A DNA stretch of 64,000 nt from Stenotrophomonas humi (GCF_001431415.1 NZ_LDJI01000021.1:62001-126000); one strand, 5' to 3'. Positions 49,561 through 61,288 are shown, counted from the stretch's first letter. A program made the numbers and translations. Notes: generated by a model not told the origin, from the letters alone.

Positions 49561-50361
49561 ATGACTGTTCCTTCCATCGGCCTTGGCACCTACCGCCTGA
49601 AAGGCCAGGTACTCACCGATTCCGTGCACAACGCGCTGGACCTGGGCTATCGCGCCTTCGATACCGCGCAGATCTACGACAACGAAGCCGACCTCGGCGC
49701 TGCGCTGGCCAGCGGCAATGTGCCGCGCGGAGAACTGTTCCTGACCACCAAGGTCTGGATCAGCAACTTCCACCACGACGACCTGCTGGCCAGCCTGCGC
49801 GAAAGCCTGCACAAGCTGCGTACCGACCATGTCGATCTGGCGTTGATCCATTGGCCGTCGCCGAACAACGAGGTGCCGATTCGCGAGTATCTCGGCGCCT
49901 TGGCCGAAGCAAAAGCGCAGGGCTTGACCCGCGCCATCGGCATTTCCAACTTCACCATCGACCTGGCCCGCCAGGCCATCGATATCCTCGGTGCCGATGC
50001 CATCGCCACCAACCAGATCGAAGTGCATCCGTATCTGCAGAACCGCGCGTTGATCGCTTACCTGCGCGAACAAGGCATCCATGTCACCGCGTTCATGAGT
50101 CTGGCGTATGGCGCGGTGCTGAACGACCCGGTGATCCAGGCCATCGCCGAGAAGCATCAGGCAACGACCGCGCAGGTGGCGTTGGCGTGGGCATTGCAGC
50201 AGGGCTACGCGGTGATTCCGTCTTCGACACGGCGCGAGAATCTGGCGGGCAATCTGCAGGCGGCGGCATTGCGTCTGGACGATGAGGACATGGCGAAGAT
50301 CGCGACCCTGGATCGTGGCGAGCGCGTGGCCAATCCGGAAATCGCACCGGCCTGGGACTGA
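49561..50361 (+). CDS. dkgB: 2,5-diketo-D-gluconic acid reductase B-type aldo/keto reductase
   Basis: A 266-residue enzyme closely following E. coli Dkg[90 protein letters not shown] and [11 protein letters not shown]. The tetrad Asp, Tyr, Lys and His is intact. It reduces diketogluconate and small alpha-dicarbonyls such as methylglyoxal with NADPH. GGAG lies before ATG 49561. Its pairing with LysR and MFS genes suggests a detoxification module. Confidence 0.92.
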   Translation: MTVPSIGLGTYRLKGQVLTDSVHNALDLGYRAFDTAQIYDNEADLGAALASGNVPRGELFLTTKVWISNFHHDDLLASLRESLHKLRTDHVDLALIHWPSPNNEVPIREYLGALAEAKAQGLTRAIGISNFTIDLARQAIDILGADAIATNQIEVHPYLQNRALIAYLREQGIHVTAFMSLAYGAVLNDPVIQAIAEKHQATTAQVALAWALQQGYAVIPSSTRRENLAGNLQAAALRLDDEDMAKIATLDRGERVANPEIAPAWD

Positions 50362-50513
50362 GCCCTGTTGAAACCCCTCTCCTGCAGGGAGAGGGGCCCT
50401 GGCGAGGCTGAGACAAGCCAGGCGTTTCACCTGCATGTCCCCGATGGTTCAACTCATGGGCACATGGCGCTGCGGTCACCACCGTGATGGCTTGAAGACC
50501 TCTCCGCGTGCGC

Positions 50514-51248
50514 TCACACAGTTCTGCCCGGCACCAGCCACTCACGCATCGCCGCGCTCACTTCCTGCGGCTTCTCCAGCGGCGCCAGATGTCCACACTG
50601 TGGAATCACCACCAGCGTGGAATGCGGCAACAGGGCCGCCATCTGCTCACTCACTGCCAACGGCGTGATCGCATCGTTCCTGCCGCAGACCACCAACGTC
50701 GGCCCGCGCCATTGGCCCAGCACTTCGCTGCCATCGACCCGTTCGATACGACTCTGCCGCAGAAACACGTCCGCCCCCAGCCGCGACGTCATGCCCCGCA
50801 CGGTCTCCACCAGTTCCTGATCGCCCAGCCGCGAGGCGTCGATGTAGCTGCGCATCAGCTTGTCGCCGAACCCGTGGAACGTGCCGGGCATGCGCACGCT
50901 GTTCTGCTGCGCGATGCGCTGTGCGGCGCGCTCGGGCGAATCGGGTTTGAATGAGGTGTCCAACAACGCCAGATGGGTGACACGCTCGGGGGCAATGCGC
51001 AGGATTTCCTGGGCGACGTAGCCGCCCAGCGAGAAACCGGCCAGGGCGAACTGCGCTGGCGCATCCGACAGTACCTGCCCGGCAGTGGCGCGCAGCGAGT
51101 CATGCCGGGTGAGGTCGCCGACCTGGCATTCGGCGATATCGGCCAGTTCCACCAGCTGCACGCGCCAGAGGGTGGCATCGTTGAGCAGGCCGGGGAGCAG
51201 CAACAAGGGGATTTTTTCGGGTTGGTTCCCGGCAGCGGCAGTTTCCAT
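50514..51248 (-). CDS. Alpha/beta-fold hydrolase
   Basis: A 244-residue hydrolase. The nucleophile elbow is LAGFSLGGYVAQEIL (Ser in FSLGG), the oxyanion region LLLPGLLNDATLW, the acid Asp in VVCGRNDAITP and the His in PQCGHLAPLEKP. This is a complete Ser-Asp-His triad with a cap region between. Esterase, carboxylic-ester or C-C hydrolase activity are all possible. ATG 51248 begins directly before the fold. A CCCCTCTCC/GGAGAGGGG hairpin of the dispersed repeat type sits at about 50374-50395 between this gene and dkgB. Confidence 0.88.
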   Translation of the reverse strand: METAAAGNQPEKIPLLLLPGLLNDATLWRVQLVELADIAECQVGDLTRHDSLRATAGQVLSDAPAQFALAGFSLGGYVAQEILRIAPERVTHLALLDTSFKPDSPERAAQRIAQQNSVRMPGTFHGFGDKLMRSYIDASRLGDQELVETVRGMTSRLGADVFLRQSRIERVDGSEVLGQWRGPTLVVCGRNDAITPLAVSEQMAALLPHSTLVVIPQCGHLAPLEKPQEVSAAMREWLVPGRTV

Positions 51249-51377
51249 GGCGGTAGTTTGAACCTGCCGGGGGTGGCTGGCAGCGCCATGGCTGGAACGC
51301 AGTGGCGAATGTGCCTGGAAGCCGCCTCCCCAACCCTCCCCTTGCCTGCGGCAGGGGAAGGATGCTCCGGCTTCGCG

Positions 51378-54083
51378 CTAGGGCGCGCCCTCGCTCACCG
51401 GCAGCGTGACATTCATCAGGGTCGAGTCGTCCGGATCGGACTTCACCTTGAAGCCCAGGCTCTGGCACATCGCCAGCATCGTGGTGTTCTCACGCAGTAC
51501 CTGGCCCTCCACCATGTTCAGGCCCTGCCAGCGTGCGTACTCGATCATGATCTGCATCAGCTTCCAGCCGATGCCGTGGCCCTTCAGATCCGAGCGGATC
51601 AGGATGCCGTACTCGCCGCGGTTGTAGTCCGCATCGGCATGCAGGCGCACCGCACCGAGCATGTCGCCACTTTTGGGGTCGATGGCGACCAACGCGATGG
51701 AACGCGCGTAATCGAGCTGGGTAAGACGGGCGATGAACTCGTGGCTGAAATGCTTCACCGACTGGAAGAAACGCAGCCGCAGGTCGTCATCGGTAACGCG
51801 CGCGAAGAACGCGCGGAACAAGGCATCGTCCTCTGGCCGTACCGGGCGGATGAACACCTTGCTGCCGTCCGACAGGGGAATGCTGCGCTCCCATTCGGTG
51901 GGATACGGGAAAATCGCAAAACGCGGGTGGCCGCGGCCCTTGTGCAGGCGCTTGACCGGCGCGATGGCGATGCGCGCATCCAGCGCGATCACGCCGTTGC
52001 GGTCGGCCAGCAGCGGATTGAGATCGAGCGTGCGGATCTCCGGAATATCGGCGGCCAGCTGCGCCAGTTTGACCAGCACCAGCGCCACCGCACGCTCATC
52101 GGCGGCCGGCACATTGCCGTAGCCCTTGAGGATGCGCGACACGCGGGTGCGGCCGATCACTTCGTGGGCAAGCCGCAGGTCCAGTGGCGGCAATGCCAGG
52201 GTCTTGTCGTCGATCACTTCCACCGCCGTACCACCCCGGCCGAACACCACCACCGGCCCGAACACGGGGTCATCGGCGATACCGGCGATCAACTCGCGCG
52301 CCTTCGGCCGCAGCAGGCTGGGCTGCACCATCACGCCTTCGATGCGCGCCTGCGGGCGCAGCTCGCGAGCACGCTGGAGGATCGAGCTGGCCGCCGCCTG
52401 CACCGCCGGCAGGGTGCCCAGGTTGAGACGCACGCCATCCACTTCGGACTTGTGCGGAATGTCGGACGAGAAAATCTTCACCGCCACGCTCATGCCCTGC
52501 TCCAGCAGCGGCTGGGCCAGATCCATCGCTTCATGCGCGTCGCGCGCGACCATCACTTCCAGCGACGGGATGCCGTACGCCTGCAGCAGGGCATGCGTGG
52601 CGACCGGATCCAGCCATTGCTGGTCGTTGGCCAGTGCAGCCTCCACCAGCGCGCGTGCAACGGCAACATCCACCACGAAATCCGCCGGCAGACTGGGCGG
52701 GGTCTCCATCAGCGCCGCCTGCGCCTCGCGGTACTTCACCAGATGCTGGAAGCCGCGCACTGCTTCGGCCTCGCTGGGATAGGTGGGCACACGCGCGGTA
52801 TTGAGCGTGACCGTGGCGCGGTCATCGTTGCCCAACCACACCGCGAATACCGGCTTTTCGCGCAATTGCCGCGAGCGCAGTCCCAACGTGCTGGTCAGCG
52901 CCTGCGCGGCATCGGCCGACGATGTGAACGCCGTGGGTACGTTGATCACCAGCACCGCATCGTTGGCATCGTCGGACAGCAGCGCTTCAATGGCCGAGGC
53001 ATAGCGCCCGCCATCGGCATCGACCACGATGTCCACCGGATTGTCGCGCGACCAGCCTTCCGGCAATACCTTGTCCAACTGCGCGATCGTGGCGGGCGAC
53101 AGCTCGGCAAGCGAGCCGCCCAGTGCCTGCAGCTGGTCCACCGCCAGGCGGCCAACACCACCGCCGTTGCTGAGAATGGCCAGGCGTCGTCCCGGAAACG
53201 TGCCCAGCCGGCCCAGGGTTTCGGCGGCGGTGAACAACTCATCCAATGCGTTGACGCGCAACAGGCCGGCACGATTGAACGCCGCGCCGTAGACCGCATC
53301 GGAAGCGGCCAAGGCCTGCGAATGCGTGCTGATACCCTCCCCATTGGGCTTGGGTTGGCGACCGGCCTTGACCACCACCACCGGCTTGGCGCGCGCCGCT
53401 GCACGTGCGGCGGACATGAATTTGCGCGCGTCGCTGATCTGGTCGACGTACAGCAGGATCGCGCGCGTGCGGTAGTCGGAGGCGAAGTAATCGAGCAGAT
53501 CGCCGAAATCCACGTCCAGGGCATCACCCAGCGACACCACGCCCGAGAAACCGATCGAACGGGCCACACCCCACTCCACCAACGCGGCGGCAATCGCGCT
53601 GGATTCGGAAATCAGGGCCAGATCACCGGCCTGCGGCGTGTGCGCGGCGATACTGGCATTGAGCCGCGCATGAGGTGCGATGACGCCCAGGCAATGCGGG
53701 CCAAGCACGCGCATGCCCTTGGGCCGCGCCGCGGCCTCCACCTGTGCCGCGAGTGAGCCGGGGCCGCTGCCCAGCCCCGCCGTCAGCAGGATGGCGGCGG
53801 CCACGCCCAGTTCGGCAGCCTGCGCCACCACCTGCGGCACCATCGTTGCCGGTGCGGTGATGACCACCAGGTCGGGTATCCACGGCAGATCCTTGAGCTT
53901 CTTGACCGTGCGCATGCCATCGATCTCGGCATGACGCGGATTGACCCAACCGATCTGCCCGGCAAAACCACCAGCGCGCAGGTTGCGTATCACCGCGCGC
54001 CCTGCGGAGCGTTCACGCGGGCTGCCGCCGATGACGGCAACCGAACGGGGACGGAACACGGTCTGCAGGTGATAGGTGCTCAT
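51378..54083 (-). CDS. Bifunctional acyl-CoA synthetase (NDP-forming)/GNAT acetyltransferase, PatZ-like
   Basis: A 901-residue fusion. CoA-binding domain first ([26 protein letters not shown]), then succinyl-CoA ligase-like domains ([23 protein letters not shown]), ATP-grasp (about 485-710, with [23 protein letters not shown] and [11 protein letters not shown]), and a C-terminal GNAT domain (about 735-890; [28 protein letters not shown] contains the acetyl-CoA pyrophosphate loop). This order is that of PatZ/Pat protein-lysine acetyltransferases, which acetylate and inactivate acetyl-CoA synthetase. The stop lies in a short CCTCCCC/GGGGAAGG hairpin of repeat origin. Whether the synthetase half is active cannot be judged here. 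Confidence 0.92.
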   Translation of the reverse strand: MSTYHLQTVFRPRSVAVIGGSPRERSAGRAVIRNLRAGGFAGQIGWVNPRHAEIDGMRTVKKLKDLPWIPDLVVITAPATMVPQVVAQAAELGVAAAILLTAGLGSGPGSLAAQVEAAARPKGMRVLGPHCLGVIAPHARLNASIAAHTPQAGDLALISESSAIAAALVEWGVARSIGFSGVVSLGDALDVDFGDLLDYFASDYRTRAILLYVDQISDARKFMSAARAAARAKPVVVVKAGRQPKPNGEGISTHSQALAASDAVYGAAFNRAGLLRVNALDELFTAAETLGRLGTFPGRRLAILSNGGGVGRLAVDQLQALGGSLAELSPATIAQLDKVLPEGWSRDNPVDIVVDADGGRYASAIEALLSDDANDAVLVINVPTAFTSSADAAQALTSTLGLRSRQLREKPVFAVWLGNDDRATVTLNTARVPTYPSEAEAVRGFQHLVKYREAQAALMETPPSLPADFVVDVAVARALVEAALANDQQWLDPVATHALLQAYGIPSLEVMVARDAHEAMDLAQPLLEQGMSVAVKIFSSDIPHKSEVDGVRLNLGTLPAVQAAASSILQRARELRPQARIEGVMVQPSLLRPKARELIAGIADDPVFGPVVVFGRGGTAVEVIDDKTLALPPLDLRLAHEVIGRTRVSRILKGYGNVPAADERAVALVLVKLAQLAADIPEIRTLDLNPLLADRNGVIALDARIAIAPVKRLHKGRGHPRFAIFPYPTEWERSIPLSDGSKVFIRPVRPEDDALFRAFFARVTDDDLRLRFFQSVKHFSHEFIARLTQLDYARSIALVAIDPKSGDMLGAVRLHADADYNRGEYGILIRSDLKGHGIGWKLMQIMIEYARWQGLNMVEGQVLRENTTMLAMCQSLGFKVKSDPDDSTLMNVTLPVSEGAP

Positions 54084-54195
54084 GACGACGCCAGTTGCGG
54101 GAACGTGATCAAAGGTACACGGCCCGCTGTGGAAGTGGCATGCGTTGGATCAAGAAGCGGGAATCGGCGGCGTGGGTGCAGAAGCAGAAGCAAGA

Positions 54196-54245
54196 GACCC
54201 CTCCCTTTCGCGTAGCGAAAGGGAGGGTTTGGGAAGGGTGCTTTC
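54196..54245. repeat. Short dispersed hairpin (CCCTCCCTTTCGC type)
   Basis: CCCTCCCTTTCGC/GCGAAAGGGAGGG with a 3-base loop, followed by TTTGGGAAGGGTG. A relative of the composite repeat's left half. It sits before the patZ-like start (upstream side) and after mgtE. Confidence 0.65.
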
Positions 54246-54290
54246 AGCTTGTACTTCAGCGCGCGCCCAGACATCCACGATCAAGCCACT

Positions 54291-54312
54291 GCCGAGCATG
54301 GCTCGGCACTAC
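54291..54312 (-). repeat. SMAG-type REP element
   Basis: On the minus strand: GTAGT-GCCGAGC-CATGCTCGGC, that is a GTAG tetranucleotide next to a short palindromic hairpin. This is the Stenotrophomonas GTAG repeat design. Five bases beyond the mgtE stop. Confidence 0.75.
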
Positions 54313-54317
54313 GGGCT

Positions 54318-55688
54318 TCAAAGCAGGGTTCCGCCCAGAATCAGCGCGGCGATGCTGAAGTAGATGACCAGTCCCGTCACATCGACCAATGTGGCCACGA
54401 AGGGCGCAGAGGCGCTGGCCGGGTCGAAGCCCAGGCGCTTGAGAATGAAAGGCAGCATCGAGCCGGACAGCGAGCCAAAAGTAACGATGCCGATCAATGC
54501 CGCGCCGATGGTCAGTGCCAGCAAGACCCAGTGCTCACCGTAATCATGCAGGCCGCCCAGCTGCCATACCGTGATACGCACGATGGCCAGCAGACCGAGG
54601 ATGCCACCCAGCACCATGCCGGTGGGCAGTTCGCGCAGTGCCACCCGCCACCAATCACGCAGGCGCAGTTCACGCAACGCCAGCGAGCGGATCAACAACG
54701 ATGTCGCCTGCGAGCCGGAGTTGCCGCCGGAGCTCATGATCAACGGAATGAACAGGGTCAGGACCACCGCGCGGGCCAGCTCGTCCTCATAGTGCTGCAT
54801 GGCGCTGGCGGTGAGCATTTCGCCGAGGAACAGCACGCTCAGCCAACCGGCACGCTTGCGCAGCATCTCGAAGAAGCCGATCTGCATGTACGGCTTGTCC
54901 AGCGCTTCCACGCCGCCGAACTTGTGCACGTCTTCGGTGGATTCGTCGATGAGCGCATCCAGGATGTCGTCCACGGTGACGATGCCCAGCATGTGCTGCT
55001 GTTCGTCCACCACCGGGATGGCGAGCAGATCGTGGCGACGGATCAGCTGCGCCACTTCTTCCTGGTCCAGCTGTGGGCCAACGGTGACGGGCGGGTTGAT
55101 CTGCGCCACATCGAGGATGGAATCTTCCGCGGCACCGGTGATCAAGCGGCGCATGGTCACCACCTGCTGCAGCTGGCGGGTCTGCGGATCGAGCACGTAG
55201 ATGGCGTAGACCGTCTCGCGGGTGCGTTCGACTTCGCGGATGTGCTGCAGGGTCTGCGCGACCGTCCAATCGGCCGGTACGCCGACGAACTCGGTGGTCA
55301 TCAAAGCACCAGCGGTGTGCGGCGGGTAGCTCAGCAGCAACTGGATCGATTGGCGCGCTTCCGGCGCCAGCAGCGGAATCAACCGCGCCCGCTCGGCCGT
55401 ATCCAGCTCATGGACGATGTCGGTGGCACGGTCATCGGCCATCAGGCCCAGCAGGGCAGCGGCGCGGGCAGGCGCCAGCGCGGCCACCAGATCACCGGCG
55501 CGTTGCAGCTCCGGGGCTTCCAGCAGTTTGACCGCGCGCGGCAAAGGCAGTGCCGCCAGTGTGTCCGCTGCTTGCGGCAGCGCCAGGGTATTGAGGTATT
55601 CCACCGCGTCGGCGGTGTTGAAATCGGCAAGGGGTGCGCTCAGGGTGGCCGCATCGGCCACCGGACGCAGGAGCTGCTTCTGGTTCAT
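54318..55688 (-). CDS. mgtE: MgtE-family magnesium transporter
   Basis: A 456-residue protein in standard MgtE order: N-terminal superhelical domain with repeated (A/L)ALP.. segments (about 20-130), two CBS domains (LMTTEFVGVPADWTVAQTL and TVGPQLDQEEVAQLIRRHDLLAIPVVD..LGIVTVDD), a plug helix, and five C-terminal transmembrane helices with the pore motif PLIMSSGGNSGSQAT. It is a Mg2+-gated channel that opens when internal Mg2+ is low. ATG 55688 chosen (MNQKQLLRP). Divergent from the Kef-type antiporter; no clear Mg riboswitch is seen in the 325-bp gap. Confidence 0.93.
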   Translation of the reverse strand: MNQKQLLRPVADAATLSAPLADFNTADAVEYLNTLALPQAADTLAALPLPRAVKLLEAPELQRAGDLVAALAPARAAALLGLMADDRATDIVHELDTAERARLIPLLAPEARQSIQLLLSYPPHTAGALMTTEFVGVPADWTVAQTLQHIREVERTRETVYAIYVLDPQTRQLQQVVTMRRLITGAAEDSILDVAQINPPVTVGPQLDQEEVAQLIRRHDLLAIPVVDEQQHMLGIVTVDDILDALIDESTEDVHKFGGVEALDKPYMQIGFFEMLRKRAGWLSVLFLGEMLTASAMQHYEDELARAVVLTLFIPLIMSSGGNSGSQATSLLIRSLALRELRLRDWWRVALRELPTGMVLGGILGLLAIVRITVWQLGGLHDYGEHWVLLALTIGAALIGIVTFGSLSGSMLPFILKRLGFDPASASAPFVATLVDVTGLVIYFSIAALILGGTLL

Positions 55689-56013
55689 GTTGATTCGCCT
55701 GTTTGCGATGCGACCACGCAACACCCGCACTGGCGAACCGACCCACTCAGGCGTTCGTCACCGCTGGTGTCGATCGAGGTCGACTTCTACTGTCGCTTGA
55801 CATGGGTTGGACTCCGGGAAGGTGCTGCGTCGGGCTCGCCGGCAGCGGGGCGAGTCTGGGCCTGTTGGCGAGCGGGGTCAACCGCTGTCCCTGCCGATCC
55901 GGACCTCGGTTGGGCGCGCATTCGCTTTCGTTGACAGCGCAGCCCGCATAATGGCTCGGGCCGGTTTCGCTGTGATGCCGGTGCATCAGCACAGCCCCAC
56001 GGAGCACGGTTTC

Positions 56014-57810
56014 ATGCATAGCGGCGGTCTCGAACTGGCCTTGGTACTGCTTCTGGCGGCGGTGATTGCCGTGCCGGTGTTCAAGCGCTTCGGGCTGGGC
56101 GCGGTGCTGGGCTACCTGGCTGCCGGCGTGGTGCTGGGGCCGCATGTGCTGGGTTTCGTGCAGGATGCCGACCGCATCCTCAACGCTGCCGAGATCGGCG
56201 TGGTGATGCTGCTGTTCCTGATCGGCCTGGAGCTGTCGCCGTCCCGGCTGATGGTGATGCGACGGCCGGTGTTCGGCGGTGGCAGTGTGCAGGTGCTGTT
56301 CACCGCCAGCGTGCTTGGCGGCCTGTTGCTGATGTACCACTTCCACTGGAAGAGCGCGCTGGTGATAGGTACGGCGTTGGCGCTCTCCTCCACCGCAGTG
56401 GGCCTGCAGTTGCTGTCCGAACACAAGGCATTGAACAGCGACTACGGCCGCTTCGGCTTCGCGATCCTGCTGTTCCAGGATCTGATCGCCATTCCACTGC
56501 TGGCCGCCATTCCGCTGCTGGGCGGCGTGCGCAACGAAACCCTCACCTGGCAGGACGCCGGCATCGCGCTGGGCGTGCTTGCATTGGTCATCGTGCTGGG
56601 CCGCCCGGTGCTGCGGCGCTTGTTCGCGATCGTTGCGCGCACACGCATGCCCGAGGTGTTCACCGCCACTGCGCTGCTGGTGGTGCTGGGCACGGCATGG
56701 ATCATGACCGAAGCCGGCCTCAGTGCCAGCCTTGGCGCATTCGTGGCGGGCGTGCTGCTGGCCGATTCGGAATTCCGCCACGAGATCGAATCGCAGATCG
56801 AACCGTTCAAGGGCCTGCTGCTGGGCCTGTTCTTCATCGCCGTGGGCATGGGCATCGACCTGGACCGCGTGGCGGCCGAGCCGATGGTGATTGCCGGCGG
56901 CGTGGCCATTCTGCTGCTGGTGAAGTTCTCCATCCTGCTCGCGCTGGGCCTGGCCGCACGCATGTCACTGCGCAGTGCGTTGATGCTGGGCAGCGTGCTG
57001 TGGCTGGGCGGCGAGTTCGCCTTCGTGGTGTTCAACGAAGCCCAGCGTGCGCACCTGCTGGGCCGCATCAACCATGACCGTCTGGTGGCGATCGTCAGCC
57101 TGTCGATGGCGATCACGCCCTTGTTGATGATCGGCCTGCAGCGGGCGCTGCAGCTGCGCAAACCCGAAGCACGCCCGGAACATGCACCCGATGCCGCACT
57201 GAAGGATGCCGGTGCACAGCGACCGCAGGTACTGATTGCCGGCATGGGCCGCTTTGGTCAGGTCGTCGCACGCCTGCTGACCGCACAACGCATTCCGTTC
57301 GTGGCGCTGGAGGCAGACCCGGACACAGTGGAAGACCTGCGCCGCTTCGGCAACCAGCTGTACTACGGCGACCCCACCCGTCCGGACCTGCTGCGTTCGG
57401 CCGGTGCGGAACACATCCGTGTCTTCGTGATGGCCATGGACGACCCGGAGACCAACCTGCGTGCGGTGCGGCTGGTGCGGCGCATGTATCCCGGTGCGAC
57501 GGTGCTGGCGCGTGCCCGCAACCGCCAGCATGCATGGAAGCTGCTGGACATGTCGGCCGAACCGTTCCGCGAGGTGTTCGGCTCCAGCCTTGAAACCAGC
57601 GAGCGGGTGCTGACCGCGCTGGGCATCCCCGCCGAGATCGCACGCGACCACGTGCAGCGCTTCCGCGAGCATGACGAGCAACTGCTCAAGGCCCAGCATC
57701 TGGTCTACGACGATGAGGCCGCGGTGATGCAGACCTCACGCGATGCGCGTGCCGATCTGATGCACCTGTTCGAAGCAGACGCCAGCGATACCAAGCCCGG
57801 CGAGAGTTGA
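56014..57810 (+). CDS. Kef-type K+/H+ antiporter (CPA2) with TrkA-N domain
   Basis: A 598-residue membrane protein. The N-terminal 390 residues are a CPA2 exchanger with about twelve helices (LLFLIGLELSPSRL; ALALSSTAVGLQLLSE; GFAILLFQDLIAIPLLA; GLSASLGAFVAGVLLADSEFRHEIESQIEPFKGLLLGLFFIAVGM). The C-terminal part is an RCK/TrkA-N nucleotide-binding domain (VLIAGMGRFGQVVARLL..ALEADPDTVEDLRRFG..YYGDPTRPDLLRSAG). In KefB/KefC this gates K+ efflux, often during electrophile stress. ATG 56014 with GGAG upstream is preferred; the frame runs open from 55807 but its beginning is not family-like. Confidence 0.92.
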   Translation: MHSGGLELALVLLLAAVIAVPVFKRFGLGAVLGYLAAGVVLGPHVLGFVQDADRILNAAEIGVVMLLFLIGLELSPSRLMVMRRPVFGGGSVQVLFTASVLGGLLLMYHFHWKSALVIGTALALSSTAVGLQLLSEHKALNSDYGRFGFAILLFQDLIAIPLLAAIPLLGGVRNETLTWQDAGIALGVLALVIVLGRPVLRRLFAIVARTRMPEVFTATALLVVLGTAWIMTEAGLSASLGAFVAGVLLADSEFRHEIESQIEPFKGLLLGLFFIAVGMGIDLDRVAAEPMVIAGGVAILLLVKFSILLALGLAARMSLRSALMLGSVLWLGGEFAFVVFNEAQRAHLLGRINHDRLVAIVSLSMAITPLLMIGLQRALQLRKPEARPEHAPDAALKDAGAQRPQVLIAGMGRFGQVVARLLTAQRIPFVALEADPDTVEDLRRFGNQLYYGDPTRPDLLRSAGAEHIRVFVMAMDDPETNLRAVRLVRRMYPGATVLARARNRQHAWKLLDMSAEPFREVFGSSLETSERVLTALGIPAEIARDHVQRFREHDEQLLKAQHLVYDDEAAVMQTSRDARADLMHLFEADASDTKPGES

Positions 57811-57837
57811 GCGACCAGCGATCGCAACGCACCCACC

Positions 57838-57929
57838 GGTAGAGCGCAGCCACGCTGTGCTGGGTCTGTATGGCTTGTGTTGGAGGTTGCTACCGGTGAT
57901 GCCGCTGCCGAGCGTGGCTCGGCATTACC
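57838..57929. repeat. Inverted pair of SMAG-type REP elements
   Basis: One unit on the plus strand (GGTAGAGCGCAGCCACGCTG, 57838-57862) and one on the minus strand (complement of GCCGAGCGTGGCTCGGCATT, from 57907) face each other over a 45-base spacer. They fill the gap between the Kef-type gene and the convergent ankyrin gene. Confidence 0.65.
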
Positions 57930-57952
57930 CGATCAGCTGGCGCGTGCGGCGT

Positions 57953-60900
57953 TCAATTGCGATCGCGCAGGAACCGCGCCATCGACGATACGCCTGGCAC
58001 CGCCGGTTCGAATTCGCCGGCCACGTCGATGAAGCCACGCATGATGGCGATGTCGCGTGGGCTGCGGTTGATGGCGTCACGCATGTCCGGATCGGCGCCG
58101 GCACGCAGCAGGCGCTGCACCAGCAGTGGCAGCCCGTGCAGTGCGGCCAGATGCAAGGGACCGAAGCCGCGAGGGTCGCGCACATCCAGCGACACGTCTT
58201 CATCCAGCAGACGTTCGACGGCGGCCAGCACCACGTGTTCGTCGCAGGCGGTGCCCGGTTCGGCGCGCGCACCCAGCAACAGCAACAAAGGCGTGACCGT
58301 GCCTGCCGATGCCTGGTCCGGCTCGGCGCCGGCCAGCAGCAAGGTATCCAGCAAGGCCAGCAAGCGGGTGCGATCACGCGACGTGAAGCCGTACAGCGCG
58401 GCGCAATGCAACGGTGCCAACTGCTGGTCATCACCGGCATGCACGTCGGCACCGGCGGTGAGCAGGCGCGCGACGATGTCGGCCATGCCCAGCGCGGCGG
58501 CCAGCATCAATACGGTGACGCCACCCGGCAGGCGGTGTTCAAGCTGCGCGCCGGCATTGAGCAGCGCGGAGACGATGTCGGTCTGGCGCATGCTCACGGC
58601 CGCGGACAACGGCGTGGCGCCGCTGGCGGCGGCATGTTGCGGATCGGCGCCACGAGACAGCAGCAGGTCGACAACGGCGGCATGACCGCCGCCTGCCGCA
58701 CGCAGCAGGCCGGTGCAGCCCTGTGCATCCACCGCATCCACGGCAAAACCCAGATTGATCAGACGACGCACCGCATCGGCGTCGCCGGCCATTGCGGCGG
58801 CGGGCACGTCGGCCTCGCGCAGCGCGCGCAACGGCAGCGACCAACCGCGCCAGTCCAGCCAGTCAGCCAGATCACGACGGCCGCTGGACAACGCAACACC
58901 CAACGGCGTCTGCCCATCGGCGGCGCGTGCGTCGGGTGATGCGCCCTGCAGCAGCAACAATTTCACCGAGGCCTCGCGCGCCAGCGCGGTGGCCAGATGC
59001 AAGGCGGTCATACCGTGGCTGTCGCGCGCTTCGCGGTCGACCCCGTTGAGCAGCAAGGCCTGCTGCAATTTCAGCCAGCCCAGGCGCACGGCCAGCGACA
59101 ACGCTGGATCGCCTGCGGGCGACGGTGCGTAGGGATCGGCGCCTCGTTCCAACAGCTCCAACGCGAACTGCTCGGTACCGCGCGAGCCGTGGTCGTGCTG
59201 TGCGCAGGCCGCCAGCAAACGGGTCAGGCCGCCGCGACCGGCCGGCGAAACGCCGCGCTTGAGCAGCACCTGCAAGGTGGGAATCGCATCCACGCCGCGC
59301 GACAGCAGCGCGAACATCGGCGTGTCACAGCAGGCGTCGTGTACTTCCGGTGCAGCGCCATGGGCCAGCAGCCAGTCGACCACGCGCGGCTGCAACGCAA
59401 GTTCCGGATCGTGCAGCAGGCCGCCGAGTTCGTCGGCGGCACACAATCTGGCCAGCGGCGCCATGCCATCGACATTGCCGAACACCAGGGCCTCGCGCAG
59501 CAGCGCCAGCGGCGCGCGGTCGTTGAGCACCGGCGCCACGTCGGCACCGTCGCTGCCATCGGCCGATGCACCGCTGGCGTCGCTCACCGCCGCTGGCAAC
59601 GGGTAGGTCGGATCCAGCAGCGACACGATGCTCCAGCGCCCAGCGGCCGCGGCATGGTCGATCGCACGGCGGCCGTCAGCGCCCACGCCATCGGCGGAAA
59701 TTCCCAGATCAAGCAGGCGCCGGATCAACGCCGCCGATACCTGTTCGGCGCGGCAGGCCAACAGCACCGCATTGTTGCCTTCGCCATCAACCGCGCTGAC
59801 ATCCGGTTGGTGTGCGAGCAGGCGTTCGAGCACGCCGGCATGGCCCTGCGAGGCCGCATCCAGCCACGGCGTACGCCCGGCCGCATCGCGCGGCTCGATG
59901 TTGGCGCCGGCATTGAGCAGGACTTCGACGATATCGACGTGACCGGCCAGGGCCGCCTCGTGCAGCGCGCTGCGACGCTGCCGGTCGCGCGCGTCCAGCC
60001 GCGCCTTGTGCTTGAGCAGCAACTGCACGCCGGCCGGGTCGTCATCCTCGGTTGCCGCCGCCGGCACCAGTACCGGCACACCGTCGGCCGGCTCCACCTT
60101 GGCGCCGCGCTCCAGCAGGAACTTGGCCAGCCGCCAGTTGCCGGCCTGGCAGGCCACCGCCAGCGGGCTGTGGCCGTCATTGTTCAGCGCGTCCACCTCG
60201 GCGGCGGCATCGCGCAGCAAGGCGGCCACACCCGGGTCGGAACTGCGCGCGGCGTGATGCAGCGGCGTGTTGCCATCGGCATCGGTGGCACGCGGGTCGG
60301 CGCCGTTGGCCAGCAACGTCATCACCGCTTCCGGGCGACCATGCCAGCTGTCGCGGGTAGCGGCCAGCAGCGGAGTCATGCCGCGATGCGACTGGTTCAC
60401 ATCCACGCCACGACTGATCAGCAAACGCAGCAGGCGCAGGTCCGGCAAGACCGCCGCCAGCACCGCCAGGCTGCGCTGATCGCGCGATTCCTGCGGCGGC
60501 TGTGCCTGCGGGTCGGCGCCGGCGTCGAGCAGCTGCAGCGCGCGATCGACCCGGCCACTGCGTGCAGCGTCGTACATCTGCGGCACCAGCTCGTGCTGCG
60601 CCAGCGGTTCCAGCGGCACCGGGCCAGCGAGCGCTTCGGCGAAAGGATCGAATGTGACGGATTCTGCCGGCTCGGTCGCAGCAAACGGCGCGGCGCGCAT
60701 GCGCTGCAGCAGGTGATGCAGCAATGGCGCCAGCACCGCCGTGGCGATGGCCAAGGGCCAACGCAGGCTTTCACTCACCAGCCCCGGCCACGCCGGCGTC
60801 ACCACCGCAGCGCACAGCAGCAACAGGATCGCCGCCGCGCCCAGGCCATGCCAGGAATCCAGTCCGCGACCGGCCAGCGCCTGTGACTGTGCGCGCAATG

Positions 60901-61288
60901 AACCCCCTTCGCGCTCCACCACATGCCACAACGGCCAGGTGCGCCACAGTGCCAGCAAGGCCACGCTGACCGCCACGCTCAAGGCCAGCACCGCCGCCAG
61001 GCTGCCGCTGTCATGCAGCGCCGTCAGCGGCCAGGACACCAGCAGCGCGACCATTGCCGAACCGCCCGCCCATAGTCCCAGCAAACCGGGCACTTCATGC
61101 TTGAACACCGTTGCCGGTGCCGAAAGCGCGCGACTGCGACGCAGCCACGACACGCCCAGCGCGAACGCCGGTTGTGCCAGCACGCCGCAGACGGCCGCCG
61201 CCAGACCACCGAAGCCGGTGACCAGGGTCAGCAGCAGGCCGATCGCCAGCGCGATGGCAACGTTGCGGGTGCGCAGGGTTTCAGTCAT
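57953..61288 (-). CDS. Large membrane-anchored ankyrin-repeat protein
   Basis: A 1111-residue protein. The first 210 residues contain five or six transmembrane helices ([53 protein letters not shown] and others). From about residue 225 to 1095 it is a nearly continuous solenoid of roughly 20 ankyrin repeats, with motifs such as [40 protein letters not shown] and [21 protein letters not shown]. Ankyrin solenoids bind proteins; here it would hang from the inner membrane, on the cytoplasmic side if positively charged loops are inside. Partner unknown. Its first codons overlap the end of the YcgL gene by 8 bp, so the two are co-transcribed. Confidence 0.9.
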   Translation of the reverse strand: MTETLRTRNVAIALAIGLLLTLVTGFGGLAAAVCGVLAQPAFALGVSWLRRSRALSAPATVFKHEVPGLLGLWAGGSAMVALLVSWPLTALHDSGSLAAVLALSVAVSVALLALWRTWPLWHVVEREGGSLRAQSQALAGRGLDSWHGLGAAAILLLLCAAVVTPAWPGLVSESLRWPLAIATAVLAPLLHHLLQRMRAAPFAATEPAESVTFDPFAEALAGPVPLEPLAQHELVPQMYDAARSGRVDRALQLLDAGADPQAQPPQESRDQRSLAVLAAVLPDLRLLRLLISRGVDVNQSHRGMTPLLAATRDSWHGRPEAVMTLLANGADPRATDADGNTPLHHAARSSDPGVAALLRDAAAEVDALNNDGHSPLAVACQAGNWRLAKFLLERGAKVEPADGVPVLVPAAATEDDDPAGVQLLLKHKARLDARDRQRRSALHEAALAGHVDIVEVLLNAGANIEPRDAAGRTPWLDAASQGHAGVLERLLAHQPDVSAVDGEGNNAVLLACRAEQVSAALIRRLLDLGISADGVGADGRRAIDHAAAAGRWSIVSLLDPTYPLPAAVSDASGASADGSDGADVAPVLNDRAPLALLREALVFGNVDGMAPLARLCAADELGGLLHDPELALQPRVVDWLLAHGAAPEVHDACCDTPMFALLSRGVDAIPTLQVLLKRGVSPAGRGGLTRLLAACAQHDHGSRGTEQFALELLERGADPYAPSPAGDPALSLAVRLGWLKLQQALLLNGVDREARDSHGMTALHLATALAREASVKLLLLQGASPDARAADGQTPLGVALSSGRRDLADWLDWRGWSLPLRALREADVPAAAMAGDADAVRRLINLGFAVDAVDAQGCTGLLRAAGGGHAAVVDLLLSRGADPQHAAASGATPLSAAVSMRQTDIVSALLNAGAQLEHRLPGGVTVLMLAAALGMADIVARLLTAGADVHAGDDQQLAPLHCAALYGFTSRDRTRLLALLDTLLLAGAEPDQASAGTVTPLLLLLGARAEPGTACDEHVVLAAVERLLDEDVSLDVRDPRGFGPLHLAALHGLPLLVQRLLRAGADPDMRDAINRSPRDIAIMRGFIDVAGEFEPAVPGVSSMARFLRDRN

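Noticed and set aside
50973..53756. A 927-codon open frame on the plus strand
   Set aside because: It is antisense to the hydrolase and PatZ-like genes, is rich in His, Arg and Gln as expected for the reverse frame of GC-rich DNA, and has no domain motifs.
55689..56013. A possible magnesium riboswitch between mgtE and the Kef-type gene
   Set aside because: I could not identify the conserved M-box helices by eye, and no terminator/antiterminator pair was evident in the mgtE leader.
58997..60886. A 629-codon open frame on the plus strand
   Set aside because: It is the antisense shadow of the ankyrin repeats, and its apparent repetitiveness comes from them.
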